Below are positions 21,778 through 21,794 of a DNA stretch of 21,794 nucleotides, piece after piece. The notes under the pieces were generated by a model. The model was not told where the DNA came from. It ran no database searches and saw nothing but the letters and a program-made list of their open reading frames with translations. The translations under genes were made by a program, and so were the position numbers. Every line of letters starts with the position of its first letter. Position 1 is the stretch's first letter. The DNA lies in the NCBI GenBank assembly GCA_964583845.1, contig CAZOXG010000014.1, forward strand, positions 1 through 21,794, given 5' to 3'. The DNA is from JBAWVR01 sp964583845. GTDB lineage: Bacteria; Patescibacteriota; Minisyncoccia; Phycocordibacterales; GWA1-40-21.

Positions 21778-21794
21778 AACCCCGCTTTAAAGCT
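21760..21794 (-). tRNA. 3' part of a tRNA gene, cut by the window end
   Basis: On the minus strand the T-arm is CGGGG-TTCGACT-CCCCG (21784-21768), followed by the 3' acceptor strand TAGGGTC (21767-21761) and discriminator A (21760). CCA is not encoded. The D-arm and anticodon lie beyond the window, so the amino acid cannot be read. The missing 5' end should begin GACCCTA. Confidence 0.85.

Overview
The window looks like a chromosomal segment of a small-genome, AT-rich bacterium, most likely a Candidate Phyla Radiation (Patescibacteria, Parcubacteria-like) organism. I infer this from compact gene spacing, housekeeping proteins that are recognisable but divergent, near absence of Shine-Dalgarno sequences, -10 boxes placed 6-9 nt before start codons, and a run of small VirB2/TrbC-like two-helix membrane proteins next to an orphan solute-binding protein. 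No database was consulted, so the lineage is an inference.

Layout. 86-7789 is all on the minus strand: a methyltransferase, a family-1 solute-binding protein and five pilin-like proteins read as one run toward position 86; upstream of them lie gyrA, a one-helix protein and a degenerate metallo-beta-lactamase-fold protein. 7949-11083 is on the plus strand: an unrecognised 314-aa protein, ribosomal protein S1 (rpsA) with a structured leader, and an unrecognised 224-aa protein with an unusually strong ribosome binding site. 11135-12093 (minus) holds pth and a four-helix membrane protein. 12248-19405 (plus) is a housekeeping block: a small unknown ORF, lepB, a HisRS-like protein that appears to lack its catalytic arginines, rpsU-ybeY, ftsA, ftsZ, a TrxB-like flavoprotein, and tRNA-Val(UAC). 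20005-21794 (minus) holds mscL with a PNPOx-fold protein, a nucleotidyltransferase-like protein, and the 3' part of another tRNA gene cut by the window edge.

The most unusual material is not protein-coding. Downstream of tRNA-Val, about 530 bp are packed with direct and inverted copies of that tRNA's own 3' end, separated by long hairpins. Downstream of the partial tRNA at the window's right end, a second array has the same architecture built on the other tRNA's 3' end. The spacers at both loci share the same conserved blocks (TYGAAAGRCGGAGSC, then GAGYYRGGGTCG, then TGACCR just before a direct tRNA-end copy). This suggests a family of short palindromic elements anchored to tRNA 3' ends. The layout recalls the rtT repeats after E. 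coli tyrT, but the sequence is different. A second family of dispersed GC-rich palindromes lies between genes near 4145, 10270 and 14731.

Functionally the window supplies division (ftsA, ftsZ), translation (rpsA, rpsU, ybeY, pth, tRNAs), DNA topology (gyrA), export (lepB), osmotic protection (mscL) and redox genes, plus a cell-surface cluster of pilin-like proteins with a solute-binding protein.
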